From the NCBI RefSeq assembly GCF_037338445.1, contig NZ_CP147838.1, forward strand, positions 2,542,001-2,606,000: a stretch of DNA of 64,000 nt, read 5' to 3'. The notes beneath the pieces were generated by a model. The model saw only the letters and a list, made by a program, of their open reading frames with translations, made no database searches and was not told the DNA's origin. Position 1 is the stretch's first letter. Every line of letters begins with the position of its first letter. Of this stretch, positions 33,271-42,554 are shown one piece after another. Source of the DNA: Salinibaculum sp. SYNS191. Its GTDB lineage: Archaea; Halobacteriota; Halobacteria; Halobacteriales; Haloarculaceae. Both the position numbers and the translations under genes were made by a program.

Positions 33271-34641
33271 TCACTCGGGGGTGTACTCGGCGGCGAGGTC
33301 GGCCCGCAGCGACTCGGTCACCGACGCCAGCCCGTCGCCGACGTCGACCGGGTACGGGTCCGGGTCCCGCAGCGCCCGGGTCCCCTCCGGGAGGCGTTCG
33401 CGCTGTCGGCGGGCCCGCTCGCGGGACGCGTCCAGCCCGGGCAGGTCGTAGACGAGGTCTCCGTCCTCGAAGACGTCGACGAGCTGGTCCTCGCCGGGCG
33501 CGGACTCGTCGCGGGCCGCCAGCACGTCGCGCTCGAACCGGCCGTCGCGCTCCACGCGGTTGACGCTCTTCTGTCCGGGGTAGGTCACCTTCCCCGTCGA
33601 GAGTTTCATCGTCGGCGCCAGCTCCCCGTCGCGCTCGACGGCGACGAGCTTGTAGACCGGGTCCAGCGTCGGCGCGTCCTTGCTCGTCACCAGCGCGGTG
33701 CCGGGACCGAACCCCGTCGCGACGCCGCCGTCGGTGAGGAAGTCCGCGATAGCGTACTCGTCCAGCCCGGAGCTGACGAAGATGCCACAGTCGACGATGT
33801 CGTTGACCTCCTTCGAGAGCGCGACGAGGTCACCCGAGTCCAGGCGGACGCCGCGGATATCGACGTCCCTTTCGTCTGCAACTGCCGCCGCCGTCTCCGC
33901 GCCGCCGACGGTGTCGTAGGTGTCCACCAGCAGGACGGACTCGTCGCCGTAGACGTCGACGAAGGCCTCGAAGGCGGCCCGTTCGGTCGGGAAGCTCTGG
34001 ACCCAGGAGTGGGCCATCGTGCCGAAGACGGGGATGTCGAAGGCCCGCCCGGCGGCGACGTTCGAGGTGCCGGTGACGCCCCCGAGGTAGGCCGCGCGGG
34101 CGGCCTTCAGGCCCGCGTCGGTCCCGTGAGCGCGCCGGGAGCCGAAGTCGACGATGGTCTGGTCGTCGCCGTGGCGGTCGACCGCCTCGCGCATCCGCGC
34201 GGCCTTCGTCGCGACGAGGCTCTGGAATCCCACCTGGTTGATGAGCAGCGTCTCGAACAGCTGTGCCTCGAAGATGGGCGCGGTGACTTCCAGCAACGGC
34301 TCGTCCGGGAAGACGACGGTCCCCTCGGGCAGCGCGCGCACGTCCCCCGAAAAGTCGAAGTCGGCCAGCGCGTCCAGCACGGCGTCGCCGAAGCCCTGCG
34401 TCGCGAGGTAGTCCAGCGCGGCGTCGGTGAAGGTCAGGTGCTCCAGGTAGTGGACGGCCTGTTCGAGGCCGGCGGCGACGACGTAACCCCGGTCGGTCGG
34501 CAGGTCCCGGAAGAACAGGCTGAACGTGGCCTCGGGGGTATGTCCGGTCTCGACGTACCCCTGCATCATCGTCAGTTCGTAGAGGTCCGTGAACAGTGCG
34601 AGCGCGTCGTCGGTCACCGGGGCGAACGTCGTCCGTGCCAT
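33271..34641 (-). CDS. pncB: Nicotinate phosphoribosyltransferase
   Basis: A 456-residue enzyme of NAD salvage that joins nicotinate to PRPP. DLYELTMMQGYVETG opens the family; VDFGSRRAHGTDAGLKAARAAYL contains the catalytic His region; GTMAHSWVQSF, IRGVRLDSGDLVALS and SSGLDEYAI complete the pattern. Length is typical for archaeal PncB. The ATG at 34641 starts MARTTFAPV; the 72-codon upstream extension reads as non-coding. The gene works upstream of NAD kinase (16598) in the same pathway, though far apart. The 34642-34906 gap is its promoter side. Confidence 0.93.
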   Translation of the reverse strand: MARTTFAPVTDDALALFTDLYELTMMQGYVETGHTPEATFSLFFRDLPTDRGYVVAAGLEQAVHYLEHLTFTDAALDYLATQGFGDAVLDALADFDFSGDVRALPEGTVVFPDEPLLEVTAPIFEAQLFETLLINQVGFQSLVATKAARMREAVDRHGDDQTIVDFGSRRAHGTDAGLKAARAAYLGGVTGTSNVAAGRAFDIPVFGTMAHSWVQSFPTERAAFEAFVDVYGDESVLLVDTYDTVGGAETAAAVADERDVDIRGVRLDSGDLVALSKEVNDIVDCGIFVSSGLDEYAIADFLTDGGVATGFGPGTALVTSKDAPTLDPVYKLVAVERDGELAPTMKLSTGKVTYPGQKSVNRVERDGRFERDVLAARDESAPGEDQLVDVFEDGDLVYDLPGLDASRERARRQRERLPEGTRALRDPDPYPVDVGDGLASVTESLRADLAAEYTPE

Positions 34642-34873
34642 GGGTTGTCCCGGTCCCGCCGGAGACGGAACCGTGGTTTCCCCCGCAACGGACCGCCGTC
34701 GTATTGTTATGAGCCGAATACGACTGCCCGCGCCACGGCGCGGATTGCGACCGCTGACCCGTCCCGGGCCGGGGTAGCCGCAACCTTCCGTTATCTCCCC
34801 GCCCCGCACACGGCGGCTAGTAGGGTGTTTCTCTCGGTACGGGGTCTGAAACACCAATCAACGGTTAGCTCTG

Positions 34874-34878
34874 TTTAT
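34874..34878 (+). promoter_or_regulatory. TATA-like box of the 32-residue membrane protein
   Basis: TTTAT lies 29-33 bases before the ATG at 34907, the spacing seen for leaderless genes here, and supports that very small gene as real. Confidence 0.45.
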
Positions 34879-34906
34879 CGGTCGGCCCGGCGAAACACCG
34901 GCTACG

Positions 34907-35005
34907 ATGAAACGATTACTCGTGACCGCCATCGTGGCACTGGTCGGGATAGTTGCCATCGTCGCGATAACCCGCCGTCGCCGCGAGCACGCGCCGGAAG
35001 CGTAG
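34907..35005 (+). CDS. 32-residue single-pass membrane microprotein
   Basis: The protein starts MKRLLVTAIVALVGIVAIV, one membrane helix with a positive N-terminus, followed by RRRREHAPEA, so the C-terminus likely faces the cytoplasm. No family is recognised. A TATA-like box 30 bases upstream supports expression. The remaining 35006-35257 holds no further gene I can support. Confidence 0.5.
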   Translation: MKRLLVTAIVALVGIVAIVAITRRRREHAPEA

Positions 35006-35257
35006 CTGACCCCAACCGCGGCACAGTGCCGTCGCTCGCCGGCAGCACAGGAGCGGTTGCTCAATCGAAACGCACCCACGGGTGCCAGCCCGGCCACGGA
35101 GGATAACCTGTCTGTTACAAAGCCGGTCCGCGGCGAGCAGTCACCTGGTTAGCTGGCCCCCGGTCGCTGCCTCCGACGACGCAACAGGGCGCGGACGGCG
35201 TTCGTTCGTCCCCGGGTGGCCGTCGCCCGGTCCCTGGCCCGGCCGCCGTGAGAGAGC

Positions 35258-36274
35258 ATGGATTCCGAACGTTCGTTCGAACTGTTGTTGCTCGCACTCG
35301 CGACAGTCCTGACGCTGTTGCTGTTGCGGCCGTTCGTCCCCGTCGTGCTGGCGTCGATTCTCCTCGCGTACCTGCTGCGGCCGCTCTATACGCGGCTGGA
35401 GCCGCGACTCGGCGCGCGCCCGAGTGCCATCGGCCTGATTTTCGCGACGCTCGTCCTCTTCGTCATCCCGTTCGTGCTCCTGTTCAACGTGGTGGTGTCG
35501 GGGCTTCGCGACCTTCTGGCGACGATACGCGAGAGCGGCGTGACGACTGGCATCGACTTCCAGGGGTTGCTCGAATCGACGTTCGGGCCCGGCTTCGACG
35601 TCCAGACGTCGCTGCGGGACTTCCTCCAGGACGCACAGGGCGCCGACATCCTGCAGGCCGTCTTCGACGCCCTCGGCGGGGTCTCGTCGGCGTTCATCCG
35701 GCTGACGATACTGCTTTTCCTGTTGTACTATCTGCTCAAGAGCGGTGCCGACCTCGTCGCGTGGGTCGTGGACCTCGCGCCGCTCTCGCCGGACGTCGCG
35801 GAGACGCTGCTCGACCGGTCGGACAGGCTGCTGTTCGCCGTCGTGGTCGGCAACACGGCCATCGCCGTCGTCGACGGACTCCTCGTCGGCCTCGGACTCC
35901 TCATCACGGGCTTTACCGACGTGCTGTTCTGGACGTTCCTCTCCATCTTCCTGGCGCTCATCCCGCTCATCGGGACGACGGTCGTCTGGATACCTGCAGC
36001 TATCTACCTCCTCCTCATCGGGAACACGGCCTCCGGGGTGTTCCTGTTTCTCTACGGCGCGCTCGTCGTGGGGGCAGTCGACAACGTGTTGCGCCCGTTC
36101 CTGGGGTCGAGCGAGGTGGGACTCGACCCGCCGCTTTTCATCTTCGGGGTGTTCAGCGGGCTCGTCGTCCTCGGGTTCGTCGGGCTCTACTTCGGCCCGG
36201 TCATCCTCGGACTGACGAAGATACTCTACGACACGCTCGGGAAACGCGTCACTCGCGGCGACAGTTCCGGGTGA
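35258..36274 (+). CDS. AI-2E family transporter-like membrane protein
   Basis: A 338-residue membrane protein of the AI-2E/TqsA (UPF0118) exporter fold with eight helices. LAYLLRPLYTRLEPRLGARP (about residues 35-55) is the conserved first loop; VVGNTAIAVVDGLLVGLG, ALIPLIGTTVVWIPAA and a late GLVVLGFVGLYFGPVILG complete the pattern. The central cytoplasmic stretch (about 90-150) is soluble. The family moves small molecules or ions; some haloarchaeal relatives are thought to be Na+/H+ antiporters, so the substrate is open. The ATG at 35258 begins MDSERSFELL. Confidence 0.9.
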   Translation: MDSERSFELLLLALATVLTLLLLRPFVPVVLASILLAYLLRPLYTRLEPRLGARPSAIGLIFATLVLFVIPFVLLFNVVVSGLRDLLATIRESGVTTGIDFQGLLESTFGPGFDVQTSLRDFLQDAQGADILQAVFDALGGVSSAFIRLTILLFLLYYLLKSGADLVAWVVDLAPLSPDVAETLLDRSDRLLFAVVVGNTAIAVVDGLLVGLGLLITGFTDVLFWTFLSIFLALIPLIGTTVVWIPAAIYLLLIGNTASGVFLFLYGALVVGAVDNVLRPFLGSSEVGLDPPLFIFGVFSGLVVLGFVGLYFGPVILGLTKILYDTLGKRVTRGDSSG

Positions 36275-36708
36275 GACCACCGCCGGCGGCGGGGCCCCAC
36301 ATGCCCCCGCCAGCGACCGGCGAGTCTCGATGCCCGCAGCCCACTCGCGGGTCGCCGTGCTGGCCTCGCTTCGAGGCGGTAAGGTCGTGCTTCGGCCGGA
36401 GGCGGCGTCGCCGTCCGCCTGCGAGTGCTCACACTCCCGGCGACGACCCCGCTCGGTAACGGACCGATACCGCGGCTGTCGCTGCCCGGCACGCGTCTCA
36501 CCCGCTCGCTTCGCCGGGTAAGCCCGGCCAGTGGGGCGATTGCGCGCGAATAACAAAACCGCACAGCGGTGTACCCGGGACACACGCCCCCGAGAACGAC
36601 ACCGACGGCTCCCGACCCCCGTGGCCGGTCCGGGGCGCAGTTCCCGGCCTGGGGCCGGCCCGACGGAGCACCTCGGCGGCACCACGACCGATTCGACCCG
36701 GAGCACCT
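36275..36708. other. Gene-free gap of about 430 bases
   Basis: No frame with haloarchaeal coding character was seen on either strand. It contains a short AT-rich patch GCGAATAACAAAACC (36546-36560) that may belong to the promoter of the surface-protein gene at 36709, and GC-rich sequence elsewhere. Confidence 0.5.
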
Positions 36709-37926
36709 ATGGATACCTCGAAACTTCCTTCGCGGACGACCGCAGCAAGCATCGTCGTGACGCTGCTGGTCCTGGCGGCCGGGGCGGCGGCCGGGACTGC
36801 GGCACTCACCACCGAACACGCGGGCGAGGCGGCCCTCGGAGCGGGACCGTCGCCGGTGCCGGTCCAGCAGGTCCAGGTCGACCCGGGTGAACGCGTCCGG
36901 TTCGCGCCGACGGTCTTCCAGGACGTCGCCGGGCAGGTCGCGCGCGAGGACGGCGAAGTGACCGTCCAGGGCAGAGCGACCGGTGTCGACGAGGTACTGG
37001 CCGTGCTCGTCGACCGCCGGGGACGGATCGCCTCGGAACTGGTCACCGTCGACGACGACGACGTCTTCGAGGAGGACGTCGCGCTCGTGACGCCGGACGG
37101 GACGGAACTCAGCGAGGGGGTCATCGCGGCGGCCGTGTTCTCGCCCGGCCGCGACGGCGTGGTCGGCGACGGGGAACTCGCAGGCGTCACCCGGGCAGAC
37201 CTGGAGGCGCTCGACGAGAACACCCGCCAGCGGGCCAGCCTGATACTCCAGAACCGGACGGTGGTCCGGACCCGCGCGCAGGTGTTGCAACTGTTCTACG
37301 AGGAGAGCATCAACGACACCGCGAGCGACGACCTGGCGCTTCTGGACGCGTTCACGTACACGGACGGCCGGACCACTATCCTGTCGGTCGCCCCCGATTC
37401 GCAACTGAACCGGACGGGCACCAGTCCCGTCCCGGTCGGCGAGCGGATGGTGATTCGCGGGCTCACGAACCGCAAGCCCGACGACAACACCATCACGGTC
37501 GAGGCACTGGAAGGGCCGACCCCGGAGGCGTTCGACTTCGCCGCGACCGACCGCTGGGGACTCAACGGCGTCTGGGCGGTGCAACTCGACACCGACGGCG
37601 TGGAACCGGGGACCTACGTCCTCGAAGCCGACGACGGCGACAGTTCCGACCGCGTCGAGGTGCGCGTCCTCCCGAACGCCACGGCGTCTGTCAACGAGAC
37701 GGCACCGCCGTCTCTCAACGCGACGCCGACCCTGGACGCCAACGCGACGACGCCGGACGCCAACGCGACCACGCCGGCAGCCAATGCCACGGCGACACCA
37801 GCAGTCAACGATACGGTGATGCCGGCGATGAACGCGACAGCGATGCCGGCAGTGAACGCGACAGCCACCCCGGCAGCCAACGCGACGGCGACGAACGACT
37901 CGACCAGCGCGAACGGCTCGACGTAG
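36709..37926 (+). CDS. Secreted sequon-rich surface protein
   Basis: A 405-residue exported protein. A Sec-type signal peptide ends about residue 32. Residues about 60-320 hold beta-rich repeats including RMVIRGLTNRKPDDNTITVE, a segment resembling the S-layer/BGTF-type surface domains of Halobacteria. The last ~83 residues are a low-complexity Ala/Pro/Thr tail with about 12 N-glycosylation sequons (NAT, NET, NDT, NDS, NGS). No C-terminal PGF-type anchor or membrane helix is present, so it is probably secreted or held non-covalently. The start at ATG 36709 gives a proper signal. Confidence 0.8.
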   Translation: MDTSKLPSRTTAASIVVTLLVLAAGAAAGTAALTTEHAGEAALGAGPSPVPVQQVQVDPGERVRFAPTVFQDVAGQVAREDGEVTVQGRATGVDEVLAVLVDRRGRIASELVTVDDDDVFEEDVALVTPDGTELSEGVIAAAVFSPGRDGVVGDGELAGVTRADLEALDENTRQRASLILQNRTVVRTRAQVLQLFYEESINDTASDDLALLDAFTYTDGRTTILSVAPDSQLNRTGTSPVPVGERMVIRGLTNRKPDDNTITVEALEGPTPEAFDFAATDRWGLNGVWAVQLDTDGVEPGTYVLEADDGDSSDRVEVRVLPNATASVNETAPPSLNATPTLDANATTPDANATTPAANATATPAVNDTVMPAMNATAMPAVNATATPAANATATNDSTSANGST

Positions 37927-38010
37927 GCCACACCACCGTCGCCGACCTGGCTGCAGTTCCCCGGCCGTTGTCGGTTCCACCCTCGATTCGGCCAGTCCGG
38001 GGACGCTCGC

Positions 38011-38820
38011 TCACGCGAACACGAGTACCAGGGTGAAGCTCAGCGCGCCGGCGGCGAACGCGGTGAACCGGCTCTCGGTGACCTCGGGGAGTTCCTCTTT
38101 GAGCACGTTGAACACGATAGCCCCGGCGAGGAAGGCGAACAGCATCGCCACCCGGAACGTGTCGAGTCGGGTCGCGAACCCGATTACCGCTCCGACGACG
38201 GTCCCGGCCGCCAGTATCACCCGGCCGTTCGTGTCGAACCTGGTGCCGTAGTGGCGGTGGAAGCCGTAATCGGTGATACCGAAGTGCAGCGCCATCGCGA
38301 GCCCGTAGAACAACAGGTTCGCCAGCCCCGCTCGTTCCTGGTGAAAGAGCAGGTAGCCGATGAGTCCGCTGTAGGCCACGAACACGAACAGGTGTGCCCG
38401 GTAGACCGACCGGGACGATTCGACGTCCGCACCGCGTCGGTGACTCACGGCGACTTCGAGGCCGTAGAAACTCACGAACCCCACGAGCGCGACGAGGAAC
38501 ACGAGCTGTTCGGCGAGAAAGAGCCCGCGTCCGAGTTCCGCGACGACTGCGGCCGTCTCGCTTATCTCCGGGAGGATGAGGACGAACACGTACGCCACTG
38601 ACGCGCCGGCGCCGGCGGACAGGAGCGTGCGCCGGTGCTCGGCCCGGCTGACCGTCCACCGGGCCGCGGTGAGGTGGACGACGACGAATCCGAGCACGAC
38701 CACGGCGGCGGCGACAGTGTACTCGCTGTCGACCGTTTGCGTCAGCACTGGGGCGTCGATGCCGGTGTTCCAGAGCACTGCAGTTCGTCCCCCGACACGT
38801 GATGTGCGCCCTGTCGCCAC
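38011..38820 (-). CDS. Polytopic membrane protein with ZIP-like motifs
   Basis: A 269-residue protein with about eight helices. AYVFVLILPEI and FLAGAIVFNVLKEELPE resemble helices 2 and 5 of ZIP zinc transporters (HxxPE type), and FGITDYGFHRHYGTRFDTNG lies between them, but the usual His-rich loop is missing. It may be a divergent ZIP relative. The GTG at 38820 has a TATA-like AGAATATCGG about 27 bases upstream on the minus strand; a GTG 14 codons downstream is the alternative. It is divergent from the zinc microprotein at 39113. Confidence 0.65.
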   Translation of the reverse strand: MATGRTSRVGGRTAVLWNTGIDAPVLTQTVDSEYTVAAAVVVLGFVVVHLTAARWTVSRAEHRRTLLSAGAGASVAYVFVLILPEISETAAVVAELGRGLFLAEQLVFLVALVGFVSFYGLEVAVSHRRGADVESSRSVYRAHLFVFVAYSGLIGYLLFHQERAGLANLLFYGLAMALHFGITDYGFHRHYGTRFDTNGRVILAAGTVVGAVIGFATRLDTFRVAMLFAFLAGAIVFNVLKEELPEVTESRFTAFAAGALSFTLVLVFA

Positions 38821-39069
38821 TGCGGTATTTTGTTATGCCGAGAATATCGGCCACACCCCGCTCGCCGGCGCGCCGGAGCCCGGATAACCTCTCATTACCC
38901 GGGTTCGACGGGGCCTCCAGCAGTCCGGACGACCCCGCACGTGGCCCGGGAGACACCGTCTGCACCGGCGTCGCGGCCTGAGAGGCGACCGAACACAGTC
39001 CCGTCGGCATCACACGTCTGCTGCTCGCACGCACACAGTCGTTCTACTGGAGTGTCAGGAAAGCCAGGA

Positions 39070-39077
39070 TTTATATC
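39070..39077 (+). promoter_or_regulatory. TATA-like box of the zinc microprotein at 39113
   Basis: TTTATATC lies 36-43 bases before the ATG, implying a leader of about ten bases. Confidence 0.55.
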
Positions 39078-39112
39078 TCACCACCGCCGGTAGGACGGTA
39101 CCACTCTCAACT

Positions 39113-39283
39113 ATGACTGTCCCACCTGCCGATTACGCGGACGCGACGACGAGAATCGACTGCGAAGTCACCGGGGGATACAACGTCAAACCGGGCGCGT
39201 TCGTCTACGAATACTGCCCCTTCTGTGGCCACCCCGCAATCGAGGGCGAGGACCACGAAATCGAGATTTCGGTTCCCGAGTGA
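39113..39283 (+). CDS. 56-residue zinc-binding microprotein
   Basis: A small protein with CPFCGH (about residues 35-40) and a single earlier Cys in TRIDCEVTGGYNV; the Cys and His residues near the knuckle could make one zinc site. It starts MTVPPADYADATTRIDCEVT and ends in an acidic strand EIEISVPE. It is too short to be found by length-limited gene callers. A clear TATA-like box precedes it. Function unknown; it belongs with the other small zinc-ribbon proteins of this window. Confidence 0.65.
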   Translation: MTVPPADYADATTRIDCEVTGGYNVKPGAFVYEYCPFCGHPAIEGEDHEIEISVPE

Positions 39284-39382
39284 GCCACGGCCACAGGGGT
39301 TGGCCGTCGATATCTCGTCCAGGTAGGTGACGGTATGTCGACCGATGGCGATGCAGTCCGCGCGCGTCCCCGCCGGTCGCGC

Positions 39383-40348
39383 TCACTCCGGCGGCACGAT
39401 ACAGCGGAAGCCGACGTGACTCGTCGTGGTGTCTATCGGTTCGGGATACCGCGCGGCCGGCCGGTAGCGGAAACAGTAGTTCGGCGCACAGAGGTGTGAC
39501 CCGCCCTTCAGGACTTTCCGCGGGACATCCGAGGGGTCGCGGGGGTCGACGCTTTGCTCCATATCGACCCCGCCCGGGTTCGTCGGCGTACAGCACGCCG
39601 CAGTCTCGCCGGCCGTCGGGTCAGCGCTGAACCAGTCGCGCGTCCACTCCCAGACGTTGCCGGCCACGTCGAAGAGACCGAAGCCGTTGGCAGGGAACGC
39701 GCCGACCGGCGAGGTACGCTCGTAGCCGTCGAGGAGTTTGTTCTCCGTCGGGAACTCCCCCTGCCAGGTGTTGGCCAGCAACTGCCCGTCCGGGACGTGT
39801 TCGTCCCCCCAGACGAACCGTTTGCCCTCCAGGCCCCCGCGGGCGGCGCGCTCCCACTGTGCCTCGGTCGGCAGTTCCTTGCCCGCCCACTCGGCGTACG
39901 CGCGGGCGTCCTCGTACGCGACGTGGACCGCGGGATGGTCCAGTTTCCCGTCCAGGGAACTGTCCGGTCCGAGCGGTTGCAGCCAGGTCGCACCGGGAAC
40001 GTACTCCCACCACTCGGAGGGGTTCCCGCGGTCCACCGGTCCGTCGGGCGAGGTGAACACGGCCGACCCCGCGACCACGTCGTCCGGGTCGGCACCGGGA
40101 TAGTCGTCGGGGTCCGGGTCCCGCTCGGCGAAGGTCGTGTAGTCCGTCTCGTCGACGAACTCGGCGAAGTCGGCGTTCGTTACGGGCGTCTCGTCCATCC
40201 AGAAGCCGTCGACGCTGACCTCGCGCGTCGGAGCCTCCTCCGGGTAGAACTCCTCGGACCCCATCGTGAACGTGCCGCCCGGAATCCAGACCATCCCGTC
40301 GGCCGGCGGCTCCGACGGCGCGGTGTGGTCCGCCTCCGAGCGCGTCAT
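39383..40348 (-). CDS. Formylglycine-generating enzyme family protein (SUMF1-type)
   Basis: A 321-residue FGE-fold protein that in this family oxidises a sulfatase Cys to formylglycine using a Cys pair and copper. GMVWIPGGTFTMGSEE is the opening; NVWEWTRDWF and KVLKGGSHLCAPNYCFRYRP hold the signature, with Cys287 and Cys292 spaced exactly as the catalytic pair of known FGEs, then VGFRCIVPPE. No signal peptide is seen, so it acts in the cytosol. A sulfatase with the target sequence CSPTR lies in the same cluster (42555), which strongly suggests this is its maturase. A wider FGE-fold role cannot be excluded. Confidence 0.9.
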   Translation of the reverse strand: MTRSEADHTAPSEPPADGMVWIPGGTFTMGSEEFYPEEAPTREVSVDGFWMDETPVTNADFAEFVDETDYTTFAERDPDPDDYPGADPDDVVAGSAVFTSPDGPVDRGNPSEWWEYVPGATWLQPLGPDSSLDGKLDHPAVHVAYEDARAYAEWAGKELPTEAQWERAARGGLEGKRFVWGDEHVPDGQLLANTWQGEFPTENKLLDGYERTSPVGAFPANGFGLFDVAGNVWEWTRDWFSADPTAGETAACCTPTNPGGVDMEQSVDPRDPSDVPRKVLKGGSHLCAPNYCFRYRPAARYPEPIDTTTSHVGFRCIVPPE

Positions 40349-40631
40349 CGCGCTCCCCCCTCGGTGGCACTCCCCGACCGGGCGGGAGGACAGGGGGCGG
40401 CGTCGACCATCTGGCGGCTCTCGTCGTCGGCGTGACTCGTCTCACCGGGGGCGGCCGCTGTGTCGTCTCTGCACGGGCGCGTCGTGTTGGGTGCAGGACT
40501 CATGCGTAGGGAACCGTCTGCCTGCCGCCACGCGACGCCGACACTTTGTTAGGAAGGGAGAACCGCCGGCGAGCCATCGGTGGCCCGGCGATAACTCCGG
40601 CTTACGGTGAGCGCGCGCCGCCGACTCGCGC

Positions 40632-41867
40632 TCACTCCTCGCGTGTCTCCTCGGCGTTCGTCGCGGTCACCGGTTCCGGCCCGGACTCGTCGGATGAGCG
40701 CTCGGTCCGACGGTAGCTCCGGTAGGCCAGGCGGGTGACGGCTCCCAGCCCGAGGACCAGCACGAGGCCGTCGACGACGGGACCGACTGCCGGAATCTGG
40801 AGCAGAATCTCCACGATGAACGCGCCGACGACGAGCCCGACCCAGCGGTTCTCGACCGGCGAGACGTCGACGTCGACGTACGACAGCCCGCGAGGCACGG
40901 CGGCGAGGGTCAACATCCCGAGGGCGAACCGGCCGTAGACGGAGCCGACCCACGACAGCACCACGAACAGTGCGCCGCCGGCGAACGCGATCGGCAGTCC
41001 GAAGAGGCTCAACCCGAACACGACCAGCACCAGTGGCGTGAGGAGGGTGACGGCGAACCCGCTCACCCAGGTGCGGGCGGGTTCCCGACCGACGAGGTCG
41101 GACACACGGGTCGAGAAGCGGGGGAACGCGCCGACGAGCACCGCACCCAGCAGCAGGTTAGCCAGGAACCGGTAGGCCTCGACCCACGACACTCGCAGGA
41201 GGTTCCCGGGGCCGAGGCTGACCAGCGGCGAGGGCTGTGCGACTGTCCCGGGGAGCAACTGCACGAGGCCCGCACCGACCGACGACGCTGCCAGCATGCG
41301 CGCCGCGCCCGCGCCGTCGTCCCCGGTGCCCGGGCCGCCGGTCAGGGACCGATTGAGTATCGGCCCGCCACCGAGGACCGTTCCGTTCACGCGGGTGCGG
41401 ACTGCCGTGGTCTGGAACCGACCGGTGACCCGTCCGTCCTCCTCGACGTCGACGAAGACGCCGACGGCGTCGAGGACGCCCCCGACCCGTCCCGCCACCG
41501 AGAGCCGGCCGCCGATGGAACTGAGACCGTCGTCGACGTCGCCGCCGACGTCGGTTATGCCGGCGATTGCGTTGACTTTCCCACCCACGCGGCCGCTCAC
41601 GTCGACCCGCCCGGCGAACGCGGTCACGTCGCCCGTCACTTCGCCGCTGACGACGACGTCGGCCGACAGCGCGGTCACGTCGCCGTCGACGGTCCCGCGG
41701 ACGAGCACCCTCCCGGCTGTCGCCGTCAGGTCCTCGTTCAGGGTCTCGCCCGCCGGCACCTCGACAGTGGGCCGGACCGTCGTCTCCGCGGCGACCATCC
41801 AGGGCACCATCGCCAGGACCACGAACCCGACGGCGAACACGGCCCGTCCGGTGTTCTGACGCGTCAT
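40632..41867 (-). CDS. Bactofilin-like protein with C-terminal membrane domain (paralogue)
   Basis: A 411-residue protein with signal peptide (1-27), beta-helix-like repeats of type VRGTVDGDVTALSADVVVSG (about 40-170), a low-complexity stretch with ARMLAASSVG, four or five membrane helices (about 225-370) and a Glu/Ser-rich tail. The layout matches the protein at 3270, and both end in a similar membrane domain. It may form an extracytoplasmic filament or scaffold. It lies between the LURP-one gene and the FGE gene, in the same direction, within a possible envelope cluster. Start ATG 41867. Confidence 0.85.
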   Translation of the reverse strand: MTRQNTGRAVFAVGFVVLAMVPWMVAAETTVRPTVEVPAGETLNEDLTATAGRVLVRGTVDGDVTALSADVVVSGEVTGDVTAFAGRVDVSGRVGGKVNAIAGITDVGGDVDDGLSSIGGRLSVAGRVGGVLDAVGVFVDVEEDGRVTGRFQTTAVRTRVNGTVLGGGPILNRSLTGGPGTGDDGAGAARMLAASSVGAGLVQLLPGTVAQPSPLVSLGPGNLLRVSWVEAYRFLANLLLGAVLVGAFPRFSTRVSDLVGREPARTWVSGFAVTLLTPLVLVVFGLSLFGLPIAFAGGALFVVLSWVGSVYGRFALGMLTLAAVPRGLSYVDVDVSPVENRWVGLVVGAFIVEILLQIPAVGPVVDGLVLVLGLGAVTRLAYRSYRRTERSSDESGPEPVTATNAEETREE

Positions 41868-41947
41868 CGGGTCGGCCCCCTGGTAGTGCCACTCGTCCGC
41901 TCCCCGTTCGCGGCGTGACGTGTGGTCCGCCGTGGTGGGTGTGTCAT

Positions 41948-42493
41948 TTATTGTCGGATTGTGTCGATGGCGGCGGCGATGGCGAGGACCAGCGCGTCGT
42001 CTTCCCCCGCCATCACCTCGACGCCGTAGGTGTCACGGACGCGGAACCACCGCTTCGAGACCGTCGCGACCGGCTTCCCGTTCCGCGTGATGGTGTACTC
42101 GTGGTCGAGGATGTTCCCCTGGACGTGCAGGGGCGGGCCGCCGGCGACCTTGACGTCGAAGCGGTCCCGGAGCGGCGTCACGAGCGCCTTCTTGATGGTC
42201 GCCGCCGTCCGGCCGTCCGCTCCCTGTATGACCATCGTCTCCTTGAGGCGGAGGACGCGCTCCTGGACGCGGTAGCGCAGGCCTCCCTGCCGGTCTCGAA
42301 TCTGGATGGTGTTGCGGACTCTGAGCGCCTTCCCGTCGACTTTGAACGCCGGCTGGCCCCCGGCCGTCTCGATGACGAAGTCTTCGCCGATGGCGAGCAG
42401 TTTCTCGCGCATCCGGTACCGCGTCGGCGCGGCGGGAATCTCGGCTCCCTGCTGCCGGGCGCGCCTGCGTTCTCGCCGCCGTCTCGGGCTCAT
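41948..42493 (-). CDS. LURP-one-related (LOR/scramblase-like) protein
   Basis: A 181-residue protein of the LOR/DUF567 fold, a phospholipid-scramblase-like beta barrel without known activity in archaea. MREKLLAIGEDFVIETAGG, LRYRVQERVLRLKETMVIQ and ILDHEYTITRNGKPVATVSK are typical LOR motifs. The N-terminal SPRRRRERRRARQQG is very basic and may bind membranes or nucleic acid. It starts at ATG 42493, 61 bases after the sulfatase stop, so it is probably co-transcribed. A role linked to membrane lipids is only suggested by the fold. Confidence 0.85.
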   Translation of the reverse strand: MSPRRRRERRRARQQGAEIPAAPTRYRMREKLLAIGEDFVIETAGGQPAFKVDGKALRVRNTIQIRDRQGGLRYRVQERVLRLKETMVIQGADGRTAATIKKALVTPLRDRFDVKVAGGPPLHVQGNILDHEYTITRNGKPVATVSKRWFRVRDTYGVEVMAGEDDALVLAIAAAIDTIRQ

Positions 42494-42554
42494 CTGCTCA
42501 CCTCGCCCGCCGCGGCGACGCGGGTGTCGTGGTCGTGGTCGTGGTCATCCGGGC

